Notes: generated from the letters alone by a model not told the origin. Shown: positions 43,710-53,190, numbered from the stretch's first letter. The stretch: DNA of 64,000 nt from Paludibaculum fermentans (GCF_015277775.1 NZ_CP063849.1:2976001-3040000), one strand, 5' to 3'. Numbers and translations are program-made.

Positions 43710-46199
43710 CTACTCTTCGCGCAGCACGGCCGCTGGAGGGGTGGTGAGGGCGGCCCGGACGGCGATCCAAGTGGCGGCAGCCGAGGTGGTGCTGACGAGC
43801 AGGATCGAGGCCGCGATGGCGCCGGGATTCACCGCGGGCAACCCATAGACGAGGCTGCGAAAGAAGGGAGAAGCCGCCAGGAATGTGGCGGCGCCCAGAA
43901 CGGCGCCGAAAAGGACGAAGAGCAGCGGCCGGGCGGAGAGCAGCCAGAGGATGTCGGCGGACTGGGCACCCAGAGCCATGCGAATGCCCACCTCGCGGCG
44001 AGCCTGGGCGACGGCGAAGGCCAAGGTGGCATAGATCCCCATGAGCACCAGGGCCATCGCCGCAATGCCAAAAGACGAAGACAGCCAGGCGAGGACGCGC
44101 TCGGCCCAAAGCGAATCGTCAACTTCAGCGCGCAGCGTGTGGATCTCGTAGAAGGGGAGCAGCGGCTCAAGTTCCGCGAGGGTACGACGAACCGGCTCAA
44201 TGATCTCATCCGGCGCACTGAAAGTGCGCACGTGAAGCACAAACGAACCGCCGGTCTTCAGGGTGACTGGCGAAAAACCGTAGATTGTAGGCGGCACGGG
44301 TTCGCGCAACGAGCGATACTTGGCGTCGCTAACGACGCCGAGAATGCGCTTTTCCGGTTTGGCGACGATATCCAAACCCGTACCGAAGAGTTTGCCGATG
44401 GGATCCTGGCCGGGGAAGAAGCGGCGGGCAAAGACCTGGTTCACCACCACAGGCTGGGGAGACTTCTCGTTGATGTCGGACGGCTGATAGTCTCGTCCGG
44501 CGAGGATCTTCAGGCCAAGCGCATCGAAATAGCCTTCCGAGATACTGTTCAGGCTGGTATTGAGGAATTCAGAACGAGGCGCGCGGCGGCCGGCCGGGCT
44601 GACAGTCGTTTTGATGCCGGTGCCACGCATGAGGCCGCGGGAGGAGAAACCGGCGGCTTGAACTCCAGGAAGACGGCGCACGGCCTGCAGGAGCCTTGCG
44701 CGCAGCAGGCCGCCCTGCTCATCCGAGTAGCCGGCCATGGAGGGATCGAGGGTAAAAGTGACGATGCGCGCGGCGTCGAACCCGGGATGGATGCCGCGGA
44801 GGTTCTTCAGGGTCGCCGTCAGCAGTCCGGCACCACTGAGGAGCAGCGTGCAGAGAGCGGCCTGAACGATCACGAGGGCCCAGCGGAGGCGCTGGCGGCG
44901 GGTTGTCCGGACAGACCGCAGGGCGCCGATCAAATCCACCCCGGCGGACTGGACGGCCGCAGGCAAGGCAGCCATGAGGGCCGCAACAAGGCAAAGCGCC
45001 ATTGAGAGGGCAAGCACAGGCGGAGACAAACGCAGATCGAGGGAGACCGTGAGAGTGGCCGCCGTGAGGTCGCGTAGCGGCGGCAAGACACGAGCGAGCA
45101 GCGGCGTGGCGAACAGGGAGAGCGCGAGTCCCGCCAGGCAACCCAGGCCGGTGAGCAGCAGGCTCTCGGTGAGCAGTTGCGCGGTAAGGCGGCGGCCGGT
45201 CGCACCGAGGGCAAGACGGACGGCGAATTCTCCACGCCTGGCATAGCTGGCGGCAAGGAGCAGACCGCCGGCATTCGCGCAGATGATGAGCAGCAGGGCG
45301 GCGACCCCACTCATGAGAATCAGCAACCCGCCCTTCAGCTTGGGGCGCAGCAGGGAGACACCAGTTTCGAGCGATTCCAGCCGCAGGGGCCGGTCGCGCC
45401 AGTAAGCAGGCTCACCGGTCCTGCCTGCCTCTTCCGCCAATGTCGCATCCAGAAGACTATAGGCCTCATCGCGAGCAGCAGCCGGCGAAACTCCGGCCTT
45501 CAGGCGCATGAAGAGGAGGAAGTCGAGTTTGCGGTAGGAGGCGTAGTCCGGATCGGTGGCGAGCACGGAGGCGGCGCGCAGCGGGACGCGGAGGTCGGGC
45601 GTCGTCTCCACCTGAATGCCATTGTCGTGCTCCCGAAGGACACCGACTACCGTAAATGGGTGCCGATTGATCGTAAGGGGGCGCCCGATGACGGAAGGGT
45701 CGGAGCCAAAATGGCTGCGCCAGAAGGGATAGCTGAGGACCACGGGTATTTCGGCGGCACCCTCAGCATCGTCGCGGGCATTCAGCATGCGCCCCAGCAA
45801 CGGCGTGGTACCGAGGATCTCAAAGAAGTTTCCGGTGACCACGTGAGCGCGGACGCGGGCCGGGCCGATCGGGGTGCGGCAAGCGGTGTCGAGTTCGGCG
45901 TAGCCAGCCACCTGGGAGAAGCTGGCCGCCCGCTGCTGCAAGGCCTCGAGAACGGAGTAGGGCTGTTCGCTGCGCGGTCCCAGGTTGAGGACGTCCTGGG
46001 TGAGGATATACAGTCCCGAGGGATTCTGAACGGGCAGGGGGCGGAGGATGAGGGCGTGGACGAGGGCGAAGACGGTGCTGTTCAGGGCGATGCCCAGGGC
46101 CAGCAGGATGACGATGAGGGAGGAGAGGCCGAGCGAAGCGCGAATGCGCCGCATGGCCACCCTCAGGTCCAGTATGAAATTCGGGCCCAGGTGGCTCAT
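43710..46199 (-). CDS. ADOP-type ABC transporter permease (no prefix domain), divergent member
   Basis: An 829-aa protein with two MacB_PCD/FtsX halves. The first helix is LIVILLALGIALNSTVFALVHAL and the second half ends ALTTPPAAVLREE. It is more diverged than the other ADOPs in the window: the usual ANTAIFS is LNSTVFA, and the conserved C-terminal DP-LR tail is lost. The start is set at ATG 46199 without a good ribosome binding site. It lies 23 bp downstream of a lipoprotein gene on the same strand, so they may be co-transcribed. Confidence 0.9.
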   Translation of the reverse strand: MSHLGPNFILDLRVAMRRIRASLGLSSLIVILLALGIALNSTVFALVHALILRPLPVQNPSGLYILTQDVLNLGPRSEQPYSVLEALQQRAASFSQVAGYAELDTACRTPIGPARVRAHVVTGNFFEILGTTPLLGRMLNARDDAEGAAEIPVVLSYPFWRSHFGSDPSVIGRPLTINRHPFTVVGVLREHDNGIQVETTPDLRVPLRAASVLATDPDYASYRKLDFLLFMRLKAGVSPAAARDEAYSLLDATLAEEAGRTGEPAYWRDRPLRLESLETGVSLLRPKLKGGLLILMSGVAALLLIICANAGGLLLAASYARRGEFAVRLALGATGRRLTAQLLTESLLLTGLGCLAGLALSLFATPLLARVLPPLRDLTAATLTVSLDLRLSPPVLALSMALCLVAALMAALPAAVQSAGVDLIGALRSVRTTRRQRLRWALVIVQAALCTLLLSGAGLLTATLKNLRGIHPGFDAARIVTFTLDPSMAGYSDEQGGLLRARLLQAVRRLPGVQAAGFSSRGLMRGTGIKTTVSPAGRRAPRSEFLNTSLNSISEGYFDALGLKILAGRDYQPSDINEKSPQPVVVNQVFARRFFPGQDPIGKLFGTGLDIVAKPEKRILGVVSDAKYRSLREPVPPTIYGFSPVTLKTGGSFVLHVRTFSAPDEIIEPVRRTLAELEPLLPFYEIHTLRAEVDDSLWAERVLAWLSSSFGIAAMALVLMGIYATLAFAVAQARREVGIRMALGAQSADILWLLSARPLLFVLFGAVLGAATFLAASPFFRSLVYGLPAVNPGAIAASILLVSTTSAAATWIAVRAALTTPPAAVLREE

Positions 46200-46222
46200 G
46201 CGGCTATTTTACTGAGGAATTG

Positions 46223-47074
46223 CTACTCCTTGGGGAGCTTCTTATCGGCCTCGGCGATCTTCTTTAGAAGCGCGTCGGCATCTTTGTTGCCCTTCACCAG
46301 CCCCAGTGCCTGGGTGGCGGCGTCATAGGCTGCGTGCGTGAAGCGAGCGGGCTGATTCAGCTTCTTCGGGGCGAACATCTCGCCCACATTCCACAGCTGT
46401 TTGGCGGTCATGTAGAGGAACGCCTGGCCGGCGGCGGTGGCGGCACCGTCCTTGTAGGCGGCGCGGGCCTTCGCGGGGTCCTTGGGCGAGCCCAGCGCGA
46501 TGCTGGCCTGGTTGGCGATTTCCCGGCGGACGACTTCCTGCTCGACGCTGACGATCTCAGCGGCGGGCACCATCAGGCCGGTGGTGATCTTCTTGTACTG
46601 GCCGGGCTCGGCGGCGGACGATTCGGGCATCTCGAAGACAAACTTGGCATCGGCCGCTTTGCTCTCGGCAACGTAGGCGCGGGCGAGTTCAACGAACTGC
46701 ATGGCGGCGGCGGAAGCCTTGCCTTTGTACTCGTTGTTGTAGCGGCGGAAGGGCACCGCATCGCCGCGGGTTTTCTTGGTTCCCTCGGCAAACTTGTCGG
46801 CCAATTCCATGTAAGCGTTGGACATGCCACCGGTCATCACCATCGCCCAGGGGCGGGCCTGTTCGGTGAACTCACCCTTCTTTTCGGCGAGTTCAACCAG
46901 GACCCCGCTGACCTTGATGTATTCGCCCTTCTTGTAGGACTCCTTGGCCGAGTTCCACTTGAATGCGGGGCTCCCGGGCTTGGGCGGTTCGGGGCCCTTG
47001 TTCTCCGCGCAGCCCGCGAGGAACAAAGCCACGCCGCAGACCATCGCGATCTTCATCCTGCTACCAACTCGCAT
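46223..47074 (-). CDS. Lipoprotein of unknown function
   Basis: A 283-aa exported protein with lipobox FLAGC (C22 from ATG 47074). GGGAGG lies 11 bp upstream of that ATG; nearby in-frame ATGs at 47083 and 47056 are also possible. The mature part is Lys/Ala/Glu-rich and helical (KWNSAKESYKKGEYIKVSGVL, AAAMQFVELARAYVAESKAAD), with the look of TPR-like helical pairs but no clear repeat motif. It ends in a stretch rich in Lys and Ala. I recognise no family. It is adjacent to, and probably co-transcribed with, an ADOP permease. Confidence 0.75.
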   Translation of the reverse strand: MRVGSRMKIAMVCGVALFLAGCAENKGPEPPKPGSPAFKWNSAKESYKKGEYIKVSGVLVELAEKKGEFTEQARPWAMVMTGGMSNAYMELADKFAEGTKKTRGDAVPFRRYNNEYKGKASAAAMQFVELARAYVAESKAADAKFVFEMPESSAAEPGQYKKITTGLMVPAAEIVSVEQEVVRREIANQASIALGSPKDPAKARAAYKDGAATAAGQAFLYMTAKQLWNVGEMFAPKKLNQPARFTHAAYDAATQALGLVKGNKDADALLKKIAEADKKLPKE

Positions 47075-47236
47075 GTCCTTCATGACCTCCCAAATCACCT
47101 ATACAGGTCTTCTACTCGGCAAAAGTATACAGTTATTGCGGGCCGGGGGGAACCCCGCAGGAAGAGACACTGAAGGCGGTCTGGGAGTCGAAGCGGAATC
47201 AGGCGGAGGAGCCTGGGCAATTCTCAGCTCATTCCG

Positions 47237-48634
47237 TCAGTTTTCCTCCATCTTTTCGCCCAGGGCGAACTCGTACTGGGCCCGCGCGCGGAAGTATTCA
47301 TTGGTGGCCGCCACTTCGCGGAGGGCGGTGTCGAAGGTGGCCTGCTCCCTGAGATTCACCAGGAACAGCGTGCCTTCCCCGAGTTCGAAGCGCACCCGTT
47401 CCGCCGCCTCCAGTTCGCGGGCGACCGCCAACTCCTCCAGGAGCACCTTCGACTTCTGGTAAGCCGCCCGCAGGGCCGAGTGGGCGTCACGGACCTCAGC
47501 CACGATCTGGTCGCGGGTGAAGCGCTCGCGGAGGTCCAGTTGTTCCCATTTCGCCGTTGCCACGGATTCGCGGCCCTTGGCCGCTCTCCTTTGCAGCGGC
47601 AGGTCGAACGTCAGGGTCGCCGCCAGTTCATCCGTTCCGCGCCGGACGAGGCGCTCGCCGGATTCGCGCGTGTAGTTGACGCTGAAGTCCAGGCCCGGCA
47701 GCTTCTGGTTGCGAGCGAGCCTGCGGTCGATATCCAACTGGCCTTTCTGGACCTCGATGCGCTTGGCGTCGGGCCGCAGAAGCAGGGCGCGCTCGATGTC
47801 TTCGAGCAGGCGGTTCTCGCCCACCTCCACCGCGGCCGGGAAAGAGGGGGGCAACTGGTCCGGCTGGGGCAGCACAGGCTCACCTTTCTGGTTGCGCCAG
47901 AACAGGGAAAGCTCGATCGACGCCGCTTCCAGTCCTCTCTGGGCTTCAATCCAGAGGGCACGGCGCGTGAGGATGGCCCGCTGGTTGTCGGTGACGTCGA
48001 TCTGCGGGATCTGGCCGAGACCTGCGGCTTCCTTCAGTTGTTTGTCGCGCTGTTCGGCGGCGAGCAGGACCTCGCGCGTGATGCGATAGCGGATGCCGAC
48101 GGCAACCCAATCGTAGTAGCGCCGGGTGGCCAGTTGAATGATGGCCAGGCGCTGTTGAGCCACCCCAAGATCGGCGATGCGGCGGCCCAACCACGCCTTG
48201 CGCAGGTCGGCACGGCGGGCGTCGATGCCGCGGTCGCGCAGAAGCGGCATCTTCAGCCCCATCTTGTATTCGCCGGCCGAATCGGTCTGCAGCTTCCCGT
48301 CGTAGGTAGCGAAGGAGCCTCGTCCCAGGCCATATCCACCCTGCAGGCTCATGCCCTGAAACTCGAGCGGCTGCTCCACCCCCAGCCGATAGAGGTCGTT
48401 GCGGTAGTAAGTGAGGTAGTCGCCCTCGAAGCCGCCCTTCACATTCAGATCGAACTTGCCTTCGGCGATGGTCAGATCGCCGTCGGCAATAACGCGGTCC
48501 CGCAAGGCCGCGAGCAGCGGTGGATACTGGTCTGTCACTGATTGCAGGACATCCTCCAACCGCAGCCCACCGGACTGGGCGGGGAGGCTGCCCGCGGATG
48601 CGATTAATAGCACTAGCAAAGCCAGGCGCTTCAC
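47237..48634 (-). CDS. TolC-like outer-membrane efflux protein of a tripartite ABC exporter
   Basis: A 465-aa outer-membrane channel. It begins at GTG 48634, which overlaps the adaptor stop (GTGA), with AAGGAG 8 bp upstream. The longer frame to 48727 lies inside the adaptor gene and is not used. A signal peptide (LALLVLLIASAGSLPAQ) precedes TolC-type helical repeats (AWLGRRIADLGVAQQRLAIIQL; REVLLAAEQRDKQLKEAAGLG) and strand pieces (GSFATYDGKLQTDSAGEYKM). It is the third gene of an ABC, adaptor, channel operon. Confidence 0.88.
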   Translation of the reverse strand: MKRLALLVLLIASAGSLPAQSGGLRLEDVLQSVTDQYPPLLAALRDRVIADGDLTIAEGKFDLNVKGGFEGDYLTYYRNDLYRLGVEQPLEFQGMSLQGGYGLGRGSFATYDGKLQTDSAGEYKMGLKMPLLRDRGIDARRADLRKAWLGRRIADLGVAQQRLAIIQLATRRYYDWVAVGIRYRITREVLLAAEQRDKQLKEAAGLGQIPQIDVTDNQRAILTRRALWIEAQRGLEAASIELSLFWRNQKGEPVLPQPDQLPPSFPAAVEVGENRLLEDIERALLLRPDAKRIEVQKGQLDIDRRLARNQKLPGLDFSVNYTRESGERLVRRGTDELAATLTFDLPLQRRAAKGRESVATAKWEQLDLRERFTRDQIVAEVRDAHSALRAAYQKSKVLLEELAVARELEAAERVRFELGEGTLFLVNLREQATFDTALREVAATNEYFRARAQYEFALGEKMEEN

Positions 48635-49935
48635 GGCTTTTTCTCCTTCGCTCCGGGCGCACCAGCTCCGGGCTCGTTCTCGGCAATGACCGGCGGGAAG
48701 CCGTTCAACCGGCGCCACAGCTCCCATCCCAGCGGCACCTGTCTCAGCAGCACCCAGCCTTTCGCCTGGACGCCCTGCCGCAGGTAATTCGCGGAGGGCC
48801 AGGGCTCATCGGCGGAATCCGGCGAGACGAGAATGCGGAACTTTCCCTCCTTGTTGCCGGTGGCATCCACCAGGCGGACACGCCCGCCGAAGGTACCGAC
48901 GGCCACGGACGGCCAGCCGACGAACTGAATGGCGGGCCAGCCGTTGAACTGGAGGCGCACCGCATCGCCCGGCTGGACAAGCGGCAGGTCAACGCCGCTC
49001 AACCAGAGCTCGACGGTGGGCTCCTCGACGTCGGGGACGAACTGGGCCAGCGGCTCCCCGGCCTTGAAGACCAAGCTCTCGGGCTGGGCGAGGAGCCGCA
49101 GCACGGTTCCGTCGCGGGGAGCTACCAGCGTCTGTGTCTGCTGCCGCGCCACGCGGACGTCAATGCGCTGCAGTTCGGCGCGGATATTGGCGACCTCGCC
49201 GCGGGCGAGTTGCATGCTGGCGCGCTCGGCTTCAATCGCAGCATCGCCATCGGCGCGTACCTTGCGCAGGTCATCATCCAGGGCGCGCTTCTCGCTCTGC
49301 GCAGCACTCAGGGCGGCTTCCGCCCGGCGGACTTCCGCCTCAGCCGTGGCCGACTCCTGCCGGGCGAGTTCGAGCGACCGTTGACTGGCGAGCCCCGATT
49401 TGAGCAGCCCGCCGTGCCGGTCCAGGTTGAGCCTGGCGGCTGTCACTCGTTCCTGGGCCACAGTGAGGGCCTGGCGGGCCTGGCCGATACGTTCCTCGGC
49501 CATCGTCACCCGGTTTTGCGCGGCGGAGATCGCGCTGGTCCGGGACTCCTCCAACCTGCCGATGCGCAACAGGTGGGCCGAGACGCGGCCTTCCGCATTG
49601 CCCCGGCGGTCGTCCACCGCTGACCGCTCATTGCGGATGCGGTCGAGCATCTGCGTGTCGTTGTCGGCAAGCTCCACGATGACCGCGCCCTTCTTCACGC
49701 GGGAGCCTTCGCCCACGTGCCAGCGGAGGACGCGCCCCTCGACGGGGGCGCTCAAGACCTGGGTGCGCTCCAGCGGGCTGAAGGCGGATACCTGTCCGAG
49801 GCCGGAGACGCTTTGCTGCCACGGCGTGAACACCAAGGCCACGGCTGTCAGCAGGAACATCACAACGAGGATCGCGGCCAGGGTCCTCACAATACGAGGC
49901 GTGGCGACCAGTTCCATGGCAGCGAGTGAGTTCAT
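48631..49935 (-). CDS. HlyD-family adaptor of a tripartite ABC exporter
   Basis: A 434-aa inner-membrane adaptor. One N-terminal helix (IVRTLAAILVVMFLLTAVALVF, about residues 15-36) is followed by a lipoyl half (SAPVEGRVLRWHVGEGSRVKKGAV), a coiled-coil hairpin of about 170 residues rich in Ala, Arg and Glu, the second lipoyl half (LVAPRDGTVLRLLAQPESLV) and a beta domain. The C-terminal GWELWRRLNGFPP is a motif I have seen in a specific adaptor group found beside stand-alone ABC exporters in Bacteroidetes and related phyla. ATG 49935 shares one base with the ABC gene stop; GTG 49938 would be the overlap alternative. Confidence 0.88.
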   Translation of the reverse strand: MNSLAAMELVATPRIVRTLAAILVVMFLLTAVALVFTPWQQSVSGLGQVSAFSPLERTQVLSAPVEGRVLRWHVGEGSRVKKGAVIVELADNDTQMLDRIRNERSAVDDRRGNAEGRVSAHLLRIGRLEESRTSAISAAQNRVTMAEERIGQARQALTVAQERVTAARLNLDRHGGLLKSGLASQRSLELARQESATAEAEVRRAEAALSAAQSEKRALDDDLRKVRADGDAAIEAERASMQLARGEVANIRAELQRIDVRVARQQTQTLVAPRDGTVLRLLAQPESLVFKAGEPLAQFVPDVEEPTVELWLSGVDLPLVQPGDAVRLQFNGWPAIQFVGWPSVAVGTFGGRVRLVDATGNKEGKFRILVSPDSADEPWPSANYLRQGVQAKGWVLLRQVPLGWELWRRLNGFPPVIAENEPGAGAPGAKEKKP

Positions 49936-51557
49936 CACGCCACCTCCGACACGATGTGTTCGCGCACATTCAGCTGGCGGCCGCAGCGTTCAGCGATTTC
50001 CGCGCTCTGGGTCACGGCTACGATTGTCCAGGGAGCGTCCTTCCGGAAGAGAAAGTCGAGCAGGTCTCTCCGCTGGGGCAGGTCGTCGAGACGATCCAGG
50101 CACTCGTCCAGGATCAGCAGCCTCGGCTGCTGGGCGATGGCGCGCGCGAGCTCCAGTTGAACCCGCTGCCCGTGGGATAGAGGGGCGCCACCGGTGGAGA
50201 GAGTCGTCTCCAGGCCCTTCGGGAAAGCGGTCACGCGCTCCAGCAGGCCTACCGCGTCGAGGACGCGGCGTGCTTCCAGGACAGGCAACTCTTCATTTCC
50301 GAGGCGCAGGTTCTCGAGTACGCTGCCTTCGAAGATTTCGGGCATTCGGACCAGCGCGACCTGCGAACGCAGATCGCCGAGGTGGATCTCCCGCAGGTCC
50401 AGTCCATCGATTTCGACACGCTGCGCATCCGCGGGCGCCATGCCGTAGAAGGTATCGACGAGGGTGCTCTTGCCCGAGCCGGTCTGCCCTGTCAGCGCGA
50501 CACGTTCGCCGGCTGGGATCCGGATGCCGGCGATGCGCAACTCGGCCGGCTTGCCGGACTTTGGCAGTAACGCGCCGCCGGCACGCTCGACCGGCAGATC
50601 CGTCAGGTAGCCCAGTTTGTCCACGGCCGCCATCAGGTCGTAGAAGCTTTCCAGGTGCTTGCCGAATTTCGTGAAGCCGCTCACGACCAGCGCTACGACG
50701 ATCTCGGCCGCGACCAGTTGCCCCAGGGTGAGTTGGCGTTGGATCACCAGCCAGCCGCCGACGCCCAGCAGCGCGGAACTGGCGATGGCCTGCAACATGA
50801 ACGAGCCGGTCACCTGGCGCATTAGAATCCGGAAATGCGCGCTACGAAAACCCAGATACTGTACGACCAGGTCGTTCGTCCGGCCAATGGCGAGCGCCTC
50901 GCCGGCGCGTGTCTTGAAGCCCAGGGGATGGCGGGCCACCTCCTCCATCCAGGCAACCAGCGCGTATTTCGCTCCTGACTCTTTCATGCTGGTTGCCACC
51001 GCGCCCGCACCTACGGGAAACAGGATGAATCCGATGGCCGCCAGCAGCAGGACATCGAAGGCAAGCAGCCAGGGATGGTAGACGGCCAGCAGTACCATGC
51101 CGATGACGGACTGCATCAGGACGGACAGCCCGTCGATGAGGAGGCTGGCGCCGGCCTTTTGTACCGTGACGACGTCGAGGAACCGGTTGACCAGTTCAGG
51201 TCCATGGTGTGACTGCAGCGCGGCCGGGGACACGTGAACGAGCTTGCTGGTGACCTCTCCGGCCAGCCGCACAAAGACGCGGCGTTGAATCAACTCCACC
51301 ACCCACATCCTTCCGGCATGCAAAACCACCGAGAAGCAGAGGGCGGCGAAGGCCAGCAGGGTGAGCACCACCAGGGGCTGGAGCAGGGTTCCAAAGGCGA
51401 CTGTGTTCACCACGGCCTGCACGGCGACAGGCACGGCGAGGGAAATGAGTCCAATCGAGGCGGAATAGACTACCGTAACCCAGAGTTCCCGGGATTCCAG
51501 CCGGAGCATGGAGCGGAGCCGCTGAAAGGGCGGAGTCGTAGTTTGCAGTTGATGCAT
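49935..51557 (-). CDS. ABC exporter (fused membrane and ATPase domains) with altered Q- and H-loops
   Basis: A 540-aa type I exporter half: six membrane helices in residues about 28-300 and an ATPase domain from about 335. Walker A (GQTGSGKST, K363) and Walker B (LLILDE, D484-E485) are intact. The signature is LSHGQ (460-464) instead of LSGGQ, the Q-loop reads VRMPEIFEGSV with Met at the Gln position, and the H-loop reads VAVTQS, Gln517 replacing the switch histidine. There is no C39 peptidase domain. With the adjacent adaptor and TolC-like genes it forms a type I secretion-like or drug-export pump of unknown cargo. It is divergent from an ArsR gene across a palindrome. Weak ribosome binding site. 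Confidence 0.9.
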   Translation of the reverse strand: MHQLQTTTPPFQRLRSMLRLESRELWVTVVYSASIGLISLAVPVAVQAVVNTVAFGTLLQPLVVLTLLAFAALCFSVVLHAGRMWVVELIQRRVFVRLAGEVTSKLVHVSPAALQSHHGPELVNRFLDVVTVQKAGASLLIDGLSVLMQSVIGMVLLAVYHPWLLAFDVLLLAAIGFILFPVGAGAVATSMKESGAKYALVAWMEEVARHPLGFKTRAGEALAIGRTNDLVVQYLGFRSAHFRILMRQVTGSFMLQAIASSALLGVGGWLVIQRQLTLGQLVAAEIVVALVVSGFTKFGKHLESFYDLMAAVDKLGYLTDLPVERAGGALLPKSGKPAELRIAGIRIPAGERVALTGQTGSGKSTLVDTFYGMAPADAQRVEIDGLDLREIHLGDLRSQVALVRMPEIFEGSVLENLRLGNEELPVLEARRVLDAVGLLERVTAFPKGLETTLSTGGAPLSHGQRVQLELARAIAQQPRLLILDECLDRLDDLPQRRDLLDFLFRKDAPWTIVAVTQSAEIAERCGRQLNVREHIVSEVA

Positions 51558-51581
51558 GAGGTTACGAGTGAATGATGCAAC

Positions 51582-51635
51582 TCAATAGATCCTCGTTTCA
51601 AAATGTTCGCATGTTTGAACATATGGATCTATTGA
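51582..51635. promoter_or_regulatory. Long palindrome between ABC exporter and ArsR genes (probable operator)
   Basis: Perfect 11-bp arms TCAATAGATCC (51582-51592) and GGATCTATTGA (51625-51635) enclose 32 bp. An inner inverted repeat, ATGTTC-N8-GAACAT, is centred inside. The right part overlaps a plausible promoter for the regulator gene, TTGAAC at 51615-51620 with TGTAGT at 51639-51644. ArsR proteins bind palindromes of this kind between divergent genes. The region is much richer in AT than its neighbours. Confidence 0.7.
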
Positions 51636-51678
51636 AACTGTAGTACATCTGAAGAGGTAGTTGGAGGGACGGATCACC

Positions 51679-52041
51679 ATGCCGGCAAGGTCGATGATCG
51701 CCAAAGAAATGGCTGAGTTTCTGGGAGTGCTGTCCCATCCGCAACGTGTGCGGATCGTGGTGGAACTGCGTGAAAAGGAACTGGATGTGAACTCGCTCCA
51801 GACCATTTTGGGGACCAGCCACTCGGCCGTTTCGCAGCATTTGGCGTTGCTGAGGGCGCATAGGATCGTGAAGGAGCGGCGAGACGGGCGGCATGTGAAC
51901 TACAGCCTCCAGGACCCTGAGCTGGCGGCCTGGCTCCTGCAGGGACTGCGTTTTCTGGAGGAGAGCGCCCGGGTTGGTGACGAAGTCCTTGATGCGCTGG
52001 TCTCTGCTCGCCAGAGTTGGAGTGAGACAGACGAGAAGTAG
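51679..52041 (+). CDS. ArsR-family transcriptional regulator
   Basis: A 120-aa winged-helix repressor: FLGVLSHPQRVRIVVELREKE (helices 1-2), LQTILGTSHSAVSQHLALLRAHRIV (recognition helix with SAVSQHL) and the wing KERRDGRHVNYSL. There is no CVC-type metal site in helix 3 and only isolated Cys or His residues, so it is probably not a classical arsenic or zinc sensor and may answer to another ligand. GGAGG lies 11 bp before ATG 51679; TTG 51661 would add six residues. It is divergent from and probably controls the tripartite ABC exporter. Confidence 0.9.
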   Translation: MPARSMIAKEMAEFLGVLSHPQRVRIVVELREKELDVNSLQTILGTSHSAVSQHLALLRAHRIVKERRDGRHVNYSLQDPELAAWLLQGLRFLEESARVGDEVLDALVSARQSWSETDEK

Positions 52042-52098
52042 AGGCCTGCGGAGTGGTGTGCCCGGTGTCGTCGCAAGTCCGCGATACAATAGTGTGCG

Positions 52099-53184
52099 GT
52101 GGGGTTAATTTTCCGTTCAATCACTGTGCTCCTCGTGTGCCTGAGCGCGCTGCCCGCAAGGGCAGAGACGCCGGCGCAGGTGGAATCCCTGTTAGAGCTA
52201 GGGCACTACAAACGCGCCAGGGCAATTATTGAGACGCAATTGAAAGCCAACGCCAACGACGCCCAGGCGCATGCCTGGATGGCGAAGATCCTCATCAATT
52301 TCAACGACATGGAAGGCGCGCTGGCGGCGGCCGAGCGAGCCGTGGCATTGAATCCCAAGGTTGCGGCGTTCCAGGGACAGCTGGCCGAAGCCTGCGCCAT
52401 GATGGCCGACAAATCGAACCCGCTCAAAGGCTATGCCTATGTGCGGCGGATGAAAAAGGCGATCGAGACGGCGCTGGCATTGGATCCGAAGAATACGGAC
52501 ACGATGCTGGTGGAGATGATGTTCAGCTGGAAAGCGCCCAGCATCGCGGGGGGCGACCGGAAGCAGGCTGTGCGCATTGCGGACCGAATCACGGCGATTT
52601 CACCTGTTTGGGGCTATCTTGCGCACGCACGCCTGCTGCAGGACCAAGGCCAGGACGCCGTGACGGAGAACTGGTTGCGCAAAGCGGTGCAGGCGGATCC
52701 GGGATTCTACCGGGCGCGCGCCTCGCTGGCGCGGTTCTACTGCTGTACCGCCACCAACAAGCGGCTGGATCTGGCCGAGAAAGCCGCGAACGAAGCCATC
52801 GCGGTGGATCCTTCGGCATCCGCCGGATACGAACTGCTGGCGCACGTCTTTGCCACCCAGCAGCGGTGGGCCGATCTGGAGAATGTGCTGGCGCGCGCCG
52901 AGAAAGCCGTTCCGGACGACCTGGGTGCTTACGAGGCCGCGGCTCGGGCGCTGATGGAGATCGGACAGGACTTTCGACGGGCAGAGCGGTATCTGACCAA
53001 GTACTTGGGCCAGCCGGCCGAAGGCCGCCAGCCATCGCACGCCGAGGCGCGCTGGGTGCTGGCGAACCTGTACATCAAAGAAGGCCGCAAGAGCGACGCG
53101 ATCCGCGAACTGCGGGCCGCGCTCAGGATCCAGACCGACTACGAACCGGCCAAAGCAGACCTGAAGCGCATCCTGAACTCCTAA
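52099..53184 (+). CDS. Exported tetratricopeptide-repeat protein
   Basis: A 361-aa protein. It begins with a signal peptide (SITVLLVCLSALPARA) from a GTG start at 52099. TPR units follow: ESLLELGHYKRARAII, AWMAKILINFNDMEGALAAAERAVALNP, and later repeats ending YLTKYLGQPAEG and WVLANLYIKEGRKSDAIRELRAAL, eight or so in all. TPR proteins of this type act as periplasmic scaffolds. It is convergent with the CocE-like hydrolase gene, with 6 bp between the stops. Confidence 0.88.
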   Translation: MGLIFRSITVLLVCLSALPARAETPAQVESLLELGHYKRARAIIETQLKANANDAQAHAWMAKILINFNDMEGALAAAERAVALNPKVAAFQGQLAEACAMMADKSNPLKGYAYVRRMKKAIETALALDPKNTDTMLVEMMFSWKAPSIAGGDRKQAVRIADRITAISPVWGYLAHARLLQDQGQDAVTENWLRKAVQADPGFYRARASLARFYCCTATNKRLDLAEKAANEAIAVDPSASAGYELLAHVFATQQRWADLENVLARAEKAVPDDLGAYEAAARALMEIGQDFRRAERYLTKYLGQPAEGRQPSHAEARWVLANLYIKEGRKSDAIRELRAALRIQTDYEPAKADLKRILNS

Positions 53185-53190
53185 CGGCGC

